Shown here in pieces: positions 36,183 to 44,896 of a DNA stretch of 55,459 bases. This stretch comes from JAKFEW01 sp036675505 (lineage in GTDB: Bacteria > Cyanobacteriota > Sericytochromatia > S15B-MN24 > JAQBPE01). Location: NCBI GenBank assembly GCA_036675505.1, contig JAKFEW010000039.1, forward strand, positions 1 through 55,459. Reading direction: 5' to 3'. The notes beneath the pieces are model-generated. The model did not search any database. It was given only the letters and a program-made list of their open reading frames with translations, and had not been told where the DNA came from. Positions within the stretch are counted from its first letter, which is position 1. The number at the start of each line of letters is the position of its first letter. A program made the position numbers and the translations under genes.

Positions 36183-36425
36183 GTGAAGGCGTCCGAAGAA
36201 GACCTCATCAAGCGCATCACGATCGATCCCGGCATCTGCCATGGCAAGCCCTGCATCCGCGGGCTGCGGTACCCGGTCGAGACGGTCCTGCAGTGGCTGA
36301 GCTCCGGCATGTCGAACGAGGACATCCTGGCCGACTACCCGGACCTCGAGCGCAACGACATCCTGGCGGCGCTGCTTTACGCCGCCCGGCTGAGCCAGGT
36401 CAAGCACATCACGCGCACGGCATGA
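36183..36425 (+). CDS. DUF433 antitoxin-like protein
   Basis: 80 residues from GTG 36183, supported by AAGGAG about 7 nt upstream; an ATG at 36117 would add 22 unconserved residues. The sequence RITIDPGICHGKPCIRGLR, then VLQWLSSGMSNEDILADYPD and LERNDILAALLYAARL is the DUF433 helix-turn-helix-like fold, paired with DUF5615 toxins across bacteria. Its stop overlaps the toxin start (ATGA). The pair is probably autoregulated, with this protein as DNA-binding antitoxin. Confidence 0.85.
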   Translation: MKASEEDLIKRITIDPGICHGKPCIRGLRYPVETVLQWLSSGMSNEDILADYPDLERNDILAALLYAARLSQVKHITRTA

Positions 36426-36778
36426 CCAAGTTCCTCGTGGACGCCCAGCTGCCACGACGGCTGGCGCTCGCAATGCGGGAGCTCGGCTTCGACGTGCTCC
36501 ACACGCTCGATCTCCCGAACGGCAACCGTACCTCGGATGCCGAGCTCAACCTCATCTCGCTCGATGAGCAGCGCGTCGTCATTACCAAGGACGCCGACTT
36601 CGTCGAGTCCTTCCTCCTCCAAGGCGCTCCCTACAAGCTCCTGCTCTTGTCGACCGGCAACATCGACAACACCGAGCTCCTCACGCTCTTCGCCGCCAAC
36701 ATCGCCCAGCTCGCCGCCATGTTCGAAACCTATGCCTACGTCGAGCTCGACCGAGACGAGATGATCGCCCACCAATGA
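36422..36778 (+). CDS. DUF5615 PIN-like toxin
   Basis: 118 residues from ATG 36422, overlapping the DUF433 stop by 4 bp. KFLVDAQLPRRLALAMRELG, then DVLHTLDLPNGNRTSDAEL, then VVITKDADFVESFLLQGAP and YKLLLLSTGNI match DUF5615/Mut7-C-like proteins. The conserved acidic residues are D7, D41 or nearby, and the DADF pair. The fold is PIN-like, so RNase activity is expected. Its TGA overlaps the ATG of sirtuin mini-element copy 4, so that copy would be translated as a third gene of the module. Confidence 0.85.
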   Translation: MTKFLVDAQLPRRLALAMRELGFDVLHTLDLPNGNRTSDAELNLISLDEQRVVITKDADFVESFLLQGAPYKLLLLSTGNIDNTELLTLFAANIAQLAAMFETYAYVELDRDEMIAHQ

Positions 36779-36909
36779 CCGATGCCGAAAGCCTGGCGGA
36801 ATGGCTCAATAACGCCCGTTCGGCCTGTATCTTCACCGGCGCCGGCATGTCCACCGAGTCTGGCCCATTGAGCGTACTTTCGGTCGAACAGCGGGAAATC
36901 CTCACGTAG
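36775..36909 (+). repeat. Sirtuin-start mini-element copy 4 (44-codon ORF)
   Basis: ATG 36775 overlaps the stop of the DUF5615 toxin (ATGA). The peptide reads DAESLAEWLNNARSACIF, TGAGMSTESG, PLSVLSVEQREILT and stops at TAG 36909. This is the cleanest copy: intact frame, intact GAG loop, full shared tail and the shortest extra end. It lies 30 bp before the end of the convergent SDR gene. Confidence 0.88.
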
Positions 36910-36933
36910 CCGAAGACACGGGGCCATAGGGAG

Positions 36934-36951
36934 CGGGCTCAGACGAGCCCG
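36934..36951. terminator. Hairpin between mini-element copy 4 and the convergent SDR gene
   Basis: CGGGCTC-AGAC-GAGCCCG gives a perfect 7-bp GC-rich stem with a 4-nt loop, overlapping the SDR stop codon. It sits where both converging transcripts should end. There is no long T-run on either side, so a bidirectional terminator is likely but not certain. Confidence 0.45.
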
Positions 36952-37745
36952 AAGGTCTTCCGTAGGCTCGCGTCGACGAGGCCGGGCGGCATGAAGCGAC
37001 GCAGCACGCGCAGGAGCGCGGCCTCGCCCTTCGGCGTCCGCCGCATGCGCCAGGCCCCCAGGGCCGCTTCGACGACGGTGGCCGCGACGTCGTCGGGCGC
37101 AGGGGCGTCCTCGAGGCTCCGCCCGATGGCGTGGAGCACGCCCGCGCGATCGCCGTCGTAGGCCGGCAGCCGGGCCGTTGTATGGGGCGCGTTGCGATCC
37201 AGGTTGGTCCTGGTGAACGAGGGCTCGACCAGCACCACACGGACCCCGAAGCGGCGCACCTCGTGGTCGAGGGATTCGGACAGCCCCTCGACGGCATGCT
37301 TGGATGCGGCGTAGAGGCCCATGTACGGGGCCGGCAGGAACCCCAGCACGGAGCTGACGTTGACGATCCGGCCCGAGCCCCGCTCGCGCATGTGCGGCAG
37401 CACCGCCCGGGTCGTGCGCAGGACGCCGAAGACGTTGGTGTCGAAGAGCGCCCGGGCCTCGTCGACCGAGGTCTCCTCCGTCGCGCCGAGCAGCGTCACG
37501 CCCGCGCTGTTGACCAGCACGTCGATGCGCCCGGCCTGCGCGAAGATGGCTTCGAACCCGCGCCGGACCGATGTGTCGTCCCGGACGTCCATCTCGACCA
37601 GCACGACGCCGGGCAAGGGTTTCGCGCGCGGAACGTCTCGAACGGTGCCGAAAACCTGGCTGCCACGCCTGGCGAACGCTTCCGCGCTGGCGCGCCCGAT
37701 GCCGGACGATACGCCGGTGACCACGACGACTTGGGGGTTGGACAT
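36939..37745 (-). CDS. Short-chain dehydrogenase/reductase
   Basis: 268 residues from ATG 37745 (AAGGAT upstream). Classical SDR order: cofactor loop VVVTGVSSGIGRASAEAF (TGxxxGIG), NSAG (NAG motif), Ser in RIVNVSSVLGF, catalytic YAASK, then EPSFTRTNL. The second-position Arg pattern (AFARRGSQVFGTVRD) favours NADP(H). It is the last gene of the RND efflux operon, 36 bp after tolC-like, so it may modify or detoxify the same compound; that link is only positional. Confidence 0.9.
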   Translation of the reverse strand: MSNPQVVVVTGVSSGIGRASAEAFARRGSQVFGTVRDVPRAKPLPGVVLVEMDVRDDTSVRRGFEAIFAQAGRIDVLVNSAGVTLLGATEETSVDEARALFDTNVFGVLRTTRAVLPHMRERGSGRIVNVSSVLGFLPAPYMGLYAASKHAVEGLSESLDHEVRRFGVRVVLVEPSFTRTNLDRNAPHTTARLPAYDGDRAGVLHAIGRSLEDAPAPDDVAATVVEAALGAWRMRRTPKGEAALLRVLRRFMPPGLVDASLRKTFGLV

Positions 37746-37781
37746 AGGGGGATCCTTTCTGAAGGGGAAGGGTCGTCTGCT

Positions 37782-39089
37782 TCAGCGCCGCCCGAGCAAG
37801 GCCGCGAGGTCCAGCCCGAGGGCGCGTGCGAGGCGCACCTGGGCCACCCGCAGGTCGTTGACGGCCTGCACGTAGTTGTTCGAGGCCCGGATCAAGGTCG
37901 TCTGGGCGTCCGTCACGTCGAAGGCCGTCCCGGCACCGAGCTGGTAGTGACGGCGCACGAGGCGGTACGCTTCCTGGGACGCCTGCAAGCCCTCGCGGGC
38001 GATGCCGACCCGCTGCCCGGCCTCCTGGCGCGTCTGGTGCGCCTTGCGGATCTCGAGGGCCACGCGCTGGCGGGTCCGCTCGAGCTGGATGCCCGTCAGG
38101 CGCGCCTGCTCGAGCGCCGCGGCGACCTTGTTGCGGACGCGGAACGAGTCGAAGAGCGACCAGCTCAGCGTCACGCCGGCCTGGAACTGCCCCTCGAACA
38201 GGTTGCGCTGCGCGTAGCGCCCGCCCGCGTACAGGCGGGGATCGAGGGCCCGGCCTTCACGGCGCGCGCGCGTCTCGTCGACCTGCTGCAGGAGCGCCAG
38301 CTGCCGGATCTCGGTCCGCCGGTCGAGCGCCGCCGGCAGGTCCTGGCCGAGCTGCACCGCGACGGCGGGGACGGCGGCACCCGGGTCGAGGGGGCGATCG
38401 CCCACCGGCGCGTTCAGCGCGTTCGCCAGCGTCAGCCGCGCGAGGTCGACGGCGTTGCGGTGCTGCGTCAGGATGCCCTGCGCGTCGGCGAGCGCGGCCC
38501 GCTGCCGCAGCACGTCGGCCCGCGTGGCCGTGCCCGCGCCGAACCGGATCTCCCCGAGCCGCAGGTGCTCGTGGGCCTGGCGGACGCCTTCGTCGGCCGT
38601 GGCCGCGAAGCCCTCGGCGCGCAGCACGTCGAGGTACGCCACCGCCGCCTCCTGCATCGCGTCCTGCTCGGCCTGGACCTGCCCCAGCTTCCCGATCGCG
38701 ACGGCTTGATCGCCGATCTCGAGCTGATCGCGGGTCGCGAACGAGTCGAAGAGGAGCTGGCTCGCCGACAGCGCCGTGTCGACGTAGGCGCCGTTCGTCG
38801 GCAAGCCGGCGATGGTGCCGAAGGCGCCGCCGAGGCCGGCTGCCGCGCCGCCGAGGTCCTGGTAGTTCGCGCTGGCCTGCAGGCCGATTTCGGGCAACGC
38901 ACCCGCAAGCGTCTGGGCGCGGCCGACCTGCGCGATCACGACCCCCTGGCGGCTGGCCTGCGCCGCCGTCGAGTTGTCACGGGCGAGCGCGATCGCCTCG
39001 CCGAGGCCCAGCGGCGGCATGGGCTGCGCCATCGCCGGGAACGCCAGCGCCAGGGTCGCGGCCATCGCGAAGGGAATCGGGTGGCGCAT
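37782..39089 (-). CDS. TolC-family outer-membrane efflux protein
   Basis: About 435 residues. AAGGAG lies about 8 nt before ATG 39089, so this start is chosen over GTG 39095, which overlaps the previous stop. A signal peptide (FAMAATLALAFPAMAQ) is followed by two TolC repeats of long coiled-coil helices (LGLGEAIALARDNSTAAQAS, QDAMQEAAVAYLDVLRAEGF, LRLGEIRFGAGTATRADVL; then QAGVTLSWSLFDSFRVRNKV and RRHYQLGAGTAFDVTDAQT). It forms the trimeric outer-membrane duct for the RND pump encoded upstream in the same operon. Confidence 0.9.
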   Translation of the reverse strand: MRHPIPFAMAATLALAFPAMAQPMPPLGLGEAIALARDNSTAAQASRQGVVIAQVGRAQTLAGALPEIGLQASANYQDLGGAAAGLGGAFGTIAGLPTNGAYVDTALSASQLLFDSFATRDQLEIGDQAVAIGKLGQVQAEQDAMQEAAVAYLDVLRAEGFAATADEGVRQAHEHLRLGEIRFGAGTATRADVLRQRAALADAQGILTQHRNAVDLARLTLANALNAPVGDRPLDPGAAVPAVAVQLGQDLPAALDRRTEIRQLALLQQVDETRARREGRALDPRLYAGGRYAQRNLFEGQFQAGVTLSWSLFDSFRVRNKVAAALEQARLTGIQLERTRQRVALEIRKAHQTRQEAGQRVGIAREGLQASQEAYRLVRRHYQLGAGTAFDVTDAQTTLIRASNNYVQAVNDLRVAQVRLARALGLDLAALLGRR

Positions 39090-39091
39090 GC

Positions 39092-40147
39092 TCACGGCTC
39101 CTTCCCCTCGGGCGTGCCGCCCGGCGTGTAGTGGAGCTGCAGCGCGCCGACATGGGCGAGGTCGGCACCGCCTTCGCCGGTCCAGCGATCCACCTGGTAG
39201 CTCAGGCCGACCCGCAGGCCGGGCACGATCTCGTAGCCGGCGACGGCGCGGGCGTCGAGGAGCTGCCGATCCGCGAATGGCCGGCCGGGCTCGTCGGCAC
39301 GCGCGAGCACGACGCCGTACCAGCCGAGGCCGCCTTCCAGGTGGAACCGGCCGCGGCCTGGCCGCCAGGCGATCGTGCCCACGGGCCCCAGCGCGTGGCG
39401 GGTCTGTTCCCAGTCCAGGCTCGAGCCGGTGTAAGGCACGTCGGCGTTGTTGGGGACGGTGTTCGTCCAGCGGTAGCCCACCTGGGCCGCCAGCTCCAGG
39501 TCGGGCGTCCCCAGCGGCGTCAGCAGGCCGACGCGGGCGCCCGCCTGCCAGGTACTGGGCCGGAACGCCGGGTTGGCCGAGAGCTCGAGCCCCGTCACGT
39601 CGACGTCCGTCTGGTGGTGCGAGCCCTCGGCGTCGAGCAGCCAGGGGCGCAACCGCAGGCGTACGGCGAGCCGGTAGTCGTTGGTGACCAGGCCCTGGAA
39701 GCTGGCCGTACCGGCCCTGGTCTCCTGCGCGCGCAGGCGGTAGGCGAGGATCAAGCCCGTGTTGAGCGGCGCGGCCTCGGCCGCCGAGGTGCCGGCGGCC
39801 GGGGCCGGCAGCGCGGGGGCGGCGAACGCGTAGCCGGCGATGGGCGTGAGCCTGACGACGACGTCGCGGCCGTCGCCAACCGGCGCGGTGCGGTCTTCGT
39901 AGCCGACGCCCGTGACGGTCAGGCGATCGCCTGCCCCGCGCTCGAGCGGCAGGCGGAAGGAGCCATCGGGCCGGGTGAAGGCCGAGGTCACGGCGCCGTC
40001 TTGCTGCACCCGCGCGCCCGGGACCGGCTGGCCGGACCTGGCGTCGACGACCCGGCCTGCGACCGAGATCGGCATGGCGGGCGCGACCGGCGCAGGTGGG
40101 GGGACCGTGGCGACGGCGATCGCGACGAGGGTCGGGAGGAGGGTCAT
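39092..40147 (-). CDS. Secreted carboxypeptidase-regulatory-like domain plus beta-barrel-like protein
   Basis: 351 residues from ATG 40147 (AGGA site). A short hydrophobic N-terminus is followed by a carboxypeptidase regulatory-like (CarboxypepD_reg) fold: ISVAGRVVDARSGQPVPGAR, then TRPDGSFRLPL, then RLTVTGVGYEDRT. From about residue 125 the sequence alternates aromatic strands (TASFQGLVTNDYRLAVRLRL, LELAAQVGYRWTNTVPNNA, GLRVGLSYQVDRWTGEGG) as in an outer-membrane barrel of about 8-10 strands. It overlaps the TolC gene start. Perhaps an outer-membrane partner of the pump; no known homologue named. Confidence 0.6.
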   Translation of the reverse strand: MTLLPTLVAIAVATVPPPAPVAPAMPISVAGRVVDARSGQPVPGARVQQDGAVTSAFTRPDGSFRLPLERGAGDRLTVTGVGYEDRTAPVGDGRDVVVRLTPIAGYAFAAPALPAPAAGTSAAEAAPLNTGLILAYRLRAQETRAGTASFQGLVTNDYRLAVRLRLRPWLLDAEGSHHQTDVDVTGLELSANPAFRPSTWQAGARVGLLTPLGTPDLELAAQVGYRWTNTVPNNADVPYTGSSLDWEQTRHALGPVGTIAWRPGRGRFHLEGGLGWYGVVLARADEPGRPFADRQLLDARAVAGYEIVPGLRVGLSYQVDRWTGEGGADLAHVGALQLHYTPGGTPEGKEP

Positions 40148-40175
40148 AGGGCGGTTCCTCGGGCCAGGGGCCGGG

Positions 40176-41765
40176 CTAGTTCTCGATCGTGACGACCGGG
40201 GAGCTGGACGTGAAGGTGTAGGTCTTCGAGCCGTGCTTCTCCGAGGCGTCGACGCGCACGAAGTAGGAGCCGGCCGGCTGGATCAGGATCCTCGAGCCAC
40301 CGTCGGGCAGGCGCACGCGGGTCTCGGTCTGCCACTCGTAGGTCTTCTTGTACAGGTCGCTCGCACGCTCGACCGGTAACGCGCTCCAGCCGCCGTTCGG
40401 GCTGTTCGAGACGTACCAGATGTAGCGGTAGTTGGCCTCGTCGACGCCACGGGCGTTGAGCACCAACTTGACCGAGGCGCCGCGGTTGATCACGGAGTTG
40501 GGCGGATCGCTGGTGACCAGCGGCGTGGTGCCCTCGCTGACGTTCAGCACCGGATCGGTGGTCGTGAAGGTGTCGATCGCGCCGTCGGCGTCCGGCACGT
40601 CGACCCGGAAGCCGTAGGTCCCGGCCTCGTTGACGACGAAGGAATTCGTGCGGCCGGTGCCCGTGAGCGGGGTCCATGCGCCGCCCTTGCCGTAGTACCA
40701 GTTCACGGGCCCGGTCGCCGCCAGGTTGAGCGTGAGCCCGATCCGGTCGCCGCGCAGCGCGGTGCCGGGGTCGGCCGTCACGATCGGCCGCCGCTCGTCC
40801 ACGAAGACCGCGGCGTCGGGCGTGACGAAGGTAGTGACGCGGTTGGTGGCGCGGCTCGAGACCTCCGCCTTGATGTAAGCCGAGCCGATGGCGGTCGGCC
40901 GGTACGCGACCTCGGGCGCGTTGCCGCTGATCGGGGTCCAGGGTCCATGGGGTGAGGGCCCCCAGCTCCAGGCGTAATCGAGGTCGCCGCCCCCAAGCCC
41001 GGCCGGCCGGTTGAACGCGAGGCGGATCGTACCGCCGCGCTCGGCGGCACCCGAGGTCGGGACCGTCGTGATCACCTCGTCGCCGTCGGTCACGAAGACG
41101 AGCGCCGACGGCGTGACCGTGGAGTAAGACTGCCGGGTGGCCCGGTCGACCGCGTCGACCTTCACGAAGTAGTTGCCGTCCGCAGGCGGCGTCCATGCGA
41201 CCGCCTTGCCCTGGCCCGCGATCGGCAGCCAGGGGCCGGCCGCCGAGGTGCCGAAGCTCCAGGTGAACTGGTACTGCGCGGCCTCCGCCCGCGTGTTGGC
41301 CGTCAGCGCGAGCTCCAGGCCGCGCACGAGGAGCGCGGGCGCGGGGTCGGTCAGCACGGGCGGATCCGCGAAGAGCACGGGGGAGCCGGTCTGGAGGGTC
41401 ACGATCTGCGAGGCGACGTCGTCCATCACGAACAGGACCTTCCAGGCCCCCGCGACGTCAGGCTCGATGCGCGAGCCGACAGGGACGGTGAAGGCGTAGT
41501 AGCCGCCAGGATCGCGGGTGACGGCGATCAAGGCCGGGCCGATCGCGACCTTGAGGTCCGCCGCGTCGCGGACGGCCGCAGGCAGCGTGCCCGGCTTGTC
41601 GATCGTGACCGTGGTCCCCGCAGCGGAGGCCGCGAGGGTGGCCCGGGCGCCTACGGCGGGCGGGATCGCCGGGGTGCCGGTCAGCGGGAGCTGCGAGTCG
41701 CAGGCCGGCAGGGCGAGGGCGAGCATCAGGATCGATGCCGCGGCAACGAGGTGGGGGACATGCAT
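40176..41765 (-). CDS. Lipoprotein with repeated Ig/PKD-like domains
   Basis: 529 residues from ATG 41765. The signal peptide ends in the lipobox ALALPAC. About four beta-sandwich repeats of roughly 90-100 residues follow, each with a Trp-rich strand: FTWSFGTSAAGPWLPI, YAWSWGPSPHGPWTPI, NWYYGKGGAWTPL and YIWYVSNSPNGGWSALP. Each also has a closing YFVKVDA/YGFRVDV/YFVRVDA strand. They look like Ig or PKD modules made by internal duplication. It is encoded inside the RND operon, so it may be a surface or periplasmic accessory. Function unknown. Confidence 0.65.
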   Translation of the reverse strand: MHVPHLVAAASILMLALALPACDSQLPLTGTPAIPPAVGARATLAASAAGTTVTIDKPGTLPAAVRDAADLKVAIGPALIAVTRDPGGYYAFTVPVGSRIEPDVAGAWKVLFVMDDVASQIVTLQTGSPVLFADPPVLTDPAPALLVRGLELALTANTRAEAAQYQFTWSFGTSAAGPWLPIAGQGKAVAWTPPADGNYFVKVDAVDRATRQSYSTVTPSALVFVTDGDEVITTVPTSGAAERGGTIRLAFNRPAGLGGGDLDYAWSWGPSPHGPWTPISGNAPEVAYRPTAIGSAYIKAEVSSRATNRVTTFVTPDAAVFVDERRPIVTADPGTALRGDRIGLTLNLAATGPVNWYYGKGGAWTPLTGTGRTNSFVVNEAGTYGFRVDVPDADGAIDTFTTTDPVLNVSEGTTPLVTSDPPNSVINRGASVKLVLNARGVDEANYRYIWYVSNSPNGGWSALPVERASDLYKKTYEWQTETRVRLPDGGSRILIQPAGSYFVRVDASEKHGSKTYTFTSSSPVVTIEN

Positions 41766-41800
41766 CGTTCACGACCTGTTCTGGATCGGAGGGGGCGTGG

Positions 41801-44800
41801 CTAGGGTTCGGCAGCGACGACGGCCAAGGGCGGCTCGGCGGGCGCCGGCGCGATGCGGAACCAGATGGCGTACATCGCGGGGAGGAGCAGGAGCGTCAGG
41901 ACCGTTCCGGCGAAGGTGCCGCCGATCAGCGTGTAGGCGAGCGCTCCCCAGAAGATCGAGTGGGTCAGCGGGATGAACGCCAGGATCGCCGCCAGGGCGG
42001 TCAGGACCACCGGGCGGGCGCGCTGCACGGTCGCCTCGACGACGGCGCGGAACGGGGCCAGGCCTTCCGCCTGGTTGTGCTCGATCTGGCCGATCAGGAT
42101 CAAGGTGTTGCGCATGAGGATGCCCGACAGCGCGATCAGCCCGACGAGCGCGTTGATGCCGAACGGCTGCTGGAAGAGGATCAGGGTCGGCACGACGCCG
42201 ATCAAGCCCAGCGGGCTGGTCAGGAAGACCATGGTCATCGCGGCGAGCGAGCGGACCTGGAAGATGATGATCAGCAGGGTCGTCGCCAGCATGATCGGGA
42301 AGATCGGCAACATCGCCCGCATCGACTTCCCCGACTCCTCGATCGAGCCGGCCTCGTCGATGCGGTAGCCCGCCGGCAGCCGCGCCATGAGCGGCCGGAG
42401 CTGCTTCGTGATCGCCGCCGAGACGTCCGGCGGCTGCAGCCCGTCGGCGATGTCGCCCTGGACGGTGATCGTCGGCATGCGGTCGCGCCTGCGGATGACC
42501 GGCGCTTCCATCCGGACGTCGATCGTCCCCACCTGCGACAGCGGGATCCGCTGGCCGTTGGCGCCGGCCAGCGTGAAGTCGGCGATCGCCGCCGGATCGA
42601 GCCGAACGGTGCCCGCCGAGCGGGCCACCACCTGCACGGAGCGGATGTCCTCGCGCACCGCGGTGACCGGGACGCCGCTCAGCAGGAACTGCAGCTGCTG
42701 CGCCACCGCGCTGGAGGTCAGGCCGACGGCCTGCAGCCGATCCTGCTTCAAGGTGAAGTGCAGCGACGGCGTGCGCCCCCCCCAATCGAGGTTGACCGTG
42801 CGCATGAGCGGGCTCGCGCCCATGAGCCGGCGCACGTCGGCGGCGATCCGGCGCAGCTCGTCGGGATCGGGCCCGCTGACCCGGTAGGCGACCGGGTACG
42901 GCGAGTAGGGCCCGAACACGAGCTGGTTGACGCGCACCTGCGCCTCGGGCGCGAGGCCGTCGGCGATCGCCCGACGCAGCCGGTGCTTCAGGGCCTCGCG
43001 CTCCTCCTCGCTTCCGGTACGGACCACGATCTTGGCGAACGCCGGGTCCGGGAGCTCCGTCCCCATCGCGAAGTAGAAGCGGGGCGCGCCCTGGCCGATG
43101 TAGGCCGTGACGATCCGGGCCTCGGGCTGCTTCGCGAGCCAGGCTTCCACCTTCGCGGCGGCGCCGCTGGTCTGCGTGATGGCGCTGCCGTAGGGCAGCT
43201 GGACCTCCACCAGCACCTCGGGCCGATCCGAGATCGGGAAGAACTGCTTCTTGACCGCCCCCATGCCGACGACCGCGAAGACGAAGAGCCCGACCACCGT
43301 GCCGGCGACCCACCACTTGCGCGCGACGGCCCGCTCGATCACCCGGCGCAGCCGCTCGTAGAGCGGGGTCCGGTACAGCGCGCCATGGCCGCCTTCGACC
43401 GGCGGGTAGTCGGGCAGCAGCTTGACGCCCAGGTACGGCGTGAAGACCACCGCGACCACCCAGGACGCGATCAGCGCCGTGCCGACGATCCAGAACATGT
43501 TGGCGGTGTACTCGCCCGCGCTGGAGCGGGCGAAGCCGTTGGGCATGAAGCCGACGGCCGTGACGAGCGTGCCGGAGAGCATCGGCGCGGCCGTGCGGCT
43601 CCAGGCATAGGCCGAAGCGGCGATGCGGCTGTAGCCCTCTTCCATCTTCACGACCATCATCTCGATCGCGATGATCGCGTCGTCCACCAGCAGGCCCAGC
43701 GCCAGGATGAGCGAGCCCAGGGTGATGCGGTCGAAGTTCTTGCCGGTCGCGGCCATCACGATGAAGACGATCGCCAGCGTCAGCGGCACGGCGGCCGCGA
43801 CCACCAGCCCGGCCCGCCAGCCCATGCTCAGGAAGCTCACCAGCATGACCACCAGCAGCGCCGCGAAGAACTTGAACATGAACTCGTCGACGGCCGTGTG
43901 GATGTTGACCGCCTGATCGGTGACCTTGGTCAGGCGCATGCCCAGGGGCAGCTCGGCGTTGATCGCGCGGACCTCCCGCTCCAGCGCCTCGCCGAGGTCG
44001 AGGCCGTTCCACCCTTCGCGCATGATCACGCCCAGCAGGAGCGCGGGCTCCCCGCCGTTGCGGATCAGGAAGGTCGCGGGGTCTTCGTAGCCGCGCTCGA
44101 CCGTGGCGACGTCCGAGAGCTTCAAGGTGCGCCCCCGCGCCACGACAGGCGTGTCGCGGATCGTTTGGAGGCCGTCGAAGGCCCCGTCCAGCCGGACGAA
44201 CACCTGCGGACCCTTGGTCTCGACCGAGCCCGCCGGGGTCAGCGCGTTCTGCCGGCTGAGCGCCGCGAACACGTCCTGCGGGGCGATGCCGAGCGTCGCG
44301 AGCCGTTCATGGGAGAAGGAGACGTAGAGGCGCTCGGGGCGCTCGCCGACGATGTTCACCTTCTTCACGCCCGGGACATGCAACAGGCGCTGGCGCTGCA
44401 CCTCGGCGTCCCGCACCAGCAGCCGCTGGGGCTCGCCCTGGGCCTTGAGCGCGTAGAGCGCGAAGGTGACGTCTGCGTATTCGTCGTTGATCAGCGGCCC
44501 GATCACGTCGGGCGGCAGGAGCTTCGCCTCGTCGCCGAGCTTCTTGCGGGCCTGGTAGAACTGCTCTTGCACCTCCCAGGGCGGCGTGTCGTCGCGCAGG
44601 TTCAAGGTGGTGAAGGCCAGGCCGGGCTTCGTGTTGGTCTCCGCCCTGTCGTACCAGCGCAGCTCCTGCAGGCGCTTCTCCAGCTTCTCCGCGACCTGGT
44701 CCTGCATCTCCTGCGGCGTGGCCCCGGGCCAGGCGGTGATGACGGTCAGGGCCTTGACCGTGAACGAGGGATCTTCGGCCCGGCCCAACGTGAAGAACGC

Positions 44801-44896
44801 CAGGAGCCCTCCCAGGGAGATCAGGCCGATCAGGAACACGGTGATCGCGCGCTCGCGGACGGCGAGCGCCGACAAGTTGAAGCGGCCCTCGCTCAC
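41801..44896 (-). CDS. RND-family efflux pump (AcrB/MdtB-like), multidrug type
   Basis: 1031 residues from GTG 44896, overlapping the MFP stop. HAE1-like organisation: FNLSALAVRERAITVFLIGL at the N-terminus and 12 helices. Helix 4 carries LVDDAIIAIEMMV, the proton-relay Asp pair of RND pumps. The porter region has TAWPGATPQEMQDQVAEKLE, and DRPEVLVEVQLPYGSAITQT is further on. ALVGLIALSGILMRNTLI matches the second half repeat. It extrudes drugs or other compounds with the MFP and TolC partners, driven by proton motive force. Confidence 0.92.
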   Translation of the reverse strand: MSEGRFNLSALAVRERAITVFLIGLISLGGLLAFFTLGRAEDPSFTVKALTVITAWPGATPQEMQDQVAEKLEKRLQELRWYDRAETNTKPGLAFTTLNLRDDTPPWEVQEQFYQARKKLGDEAKLLPPDVIGPLINDEYADVTFALYALKAQGEPQRLLVRDAEVQRQRLLHVPGVKKVNIVGERPERLYVSFSHERLATLGIAPQDVFAALSRQNALTPAGSVETKGPQVFVRLDGAFDGLQTIRDTPVVARGRTLKLSDVATVERGYEDPATFLIRNGGEPALLLGVIMREGWNGLDLGEALEREVRAINAELPLGMRLTKVTDQAVNIHTAVDEFMFKFFAALLVVMLVSFLSMGWRAGLVVAAAVPLTLAIVFIVMAATGKNFDRITLGSLILALGLLVDDAIIAIEMMVVKMEEGYSRIAASAYAWSRTAAPMLSGTLVTAVGFMPNGFARSSAGEYTANMFWIVGTALIASWVVAVVFTPYLGVKLLPDYPPVEGGHGALYRTPLYERLRRVIERAVARKWWVAGTVVGLFVFAVVGMGAVKKQFFPISDRPEVLVEVQLPYGSAITQTSGAAAKVEAWLAKQPEARIVTAYIGQGAPRFYFAMGTELPDPAFAKIVVRTGSEEEREALKHRLRRAIADGLAPEAQVRVNQLVFGPYSPYPVAYRVSGPDPDELRRIAADVRRLMGASPLMRTVNLDWGGRTPSLHFTLKQDRLQAVGLTSSAVAQQLQFLLSGVPVTAVREDIRSVQVVARSAGTVRLDPAAIADFTLAGANGQRIPLSQVGTIDVRMEAPVIRRRDRMPTITVQGDIADGLQPPDVSAAITKQLRPLMARLPAGYRIDEAGSIEESGKSMRAMLPIFPIMLATTLLIIIFQVRSLAAMTMVFLTSPLGLIGVVPTLILFQQPFGINALVGLIALSGILMRNTLILIGQIEHNQAEGLAPFRAVVEATVQRARPVVLTALAAILAFIPLTHSIFWGALAYTLIGGTFAGTVLTLLLLPAMYAIWFRIAPAPAEPPLAVVAAEP

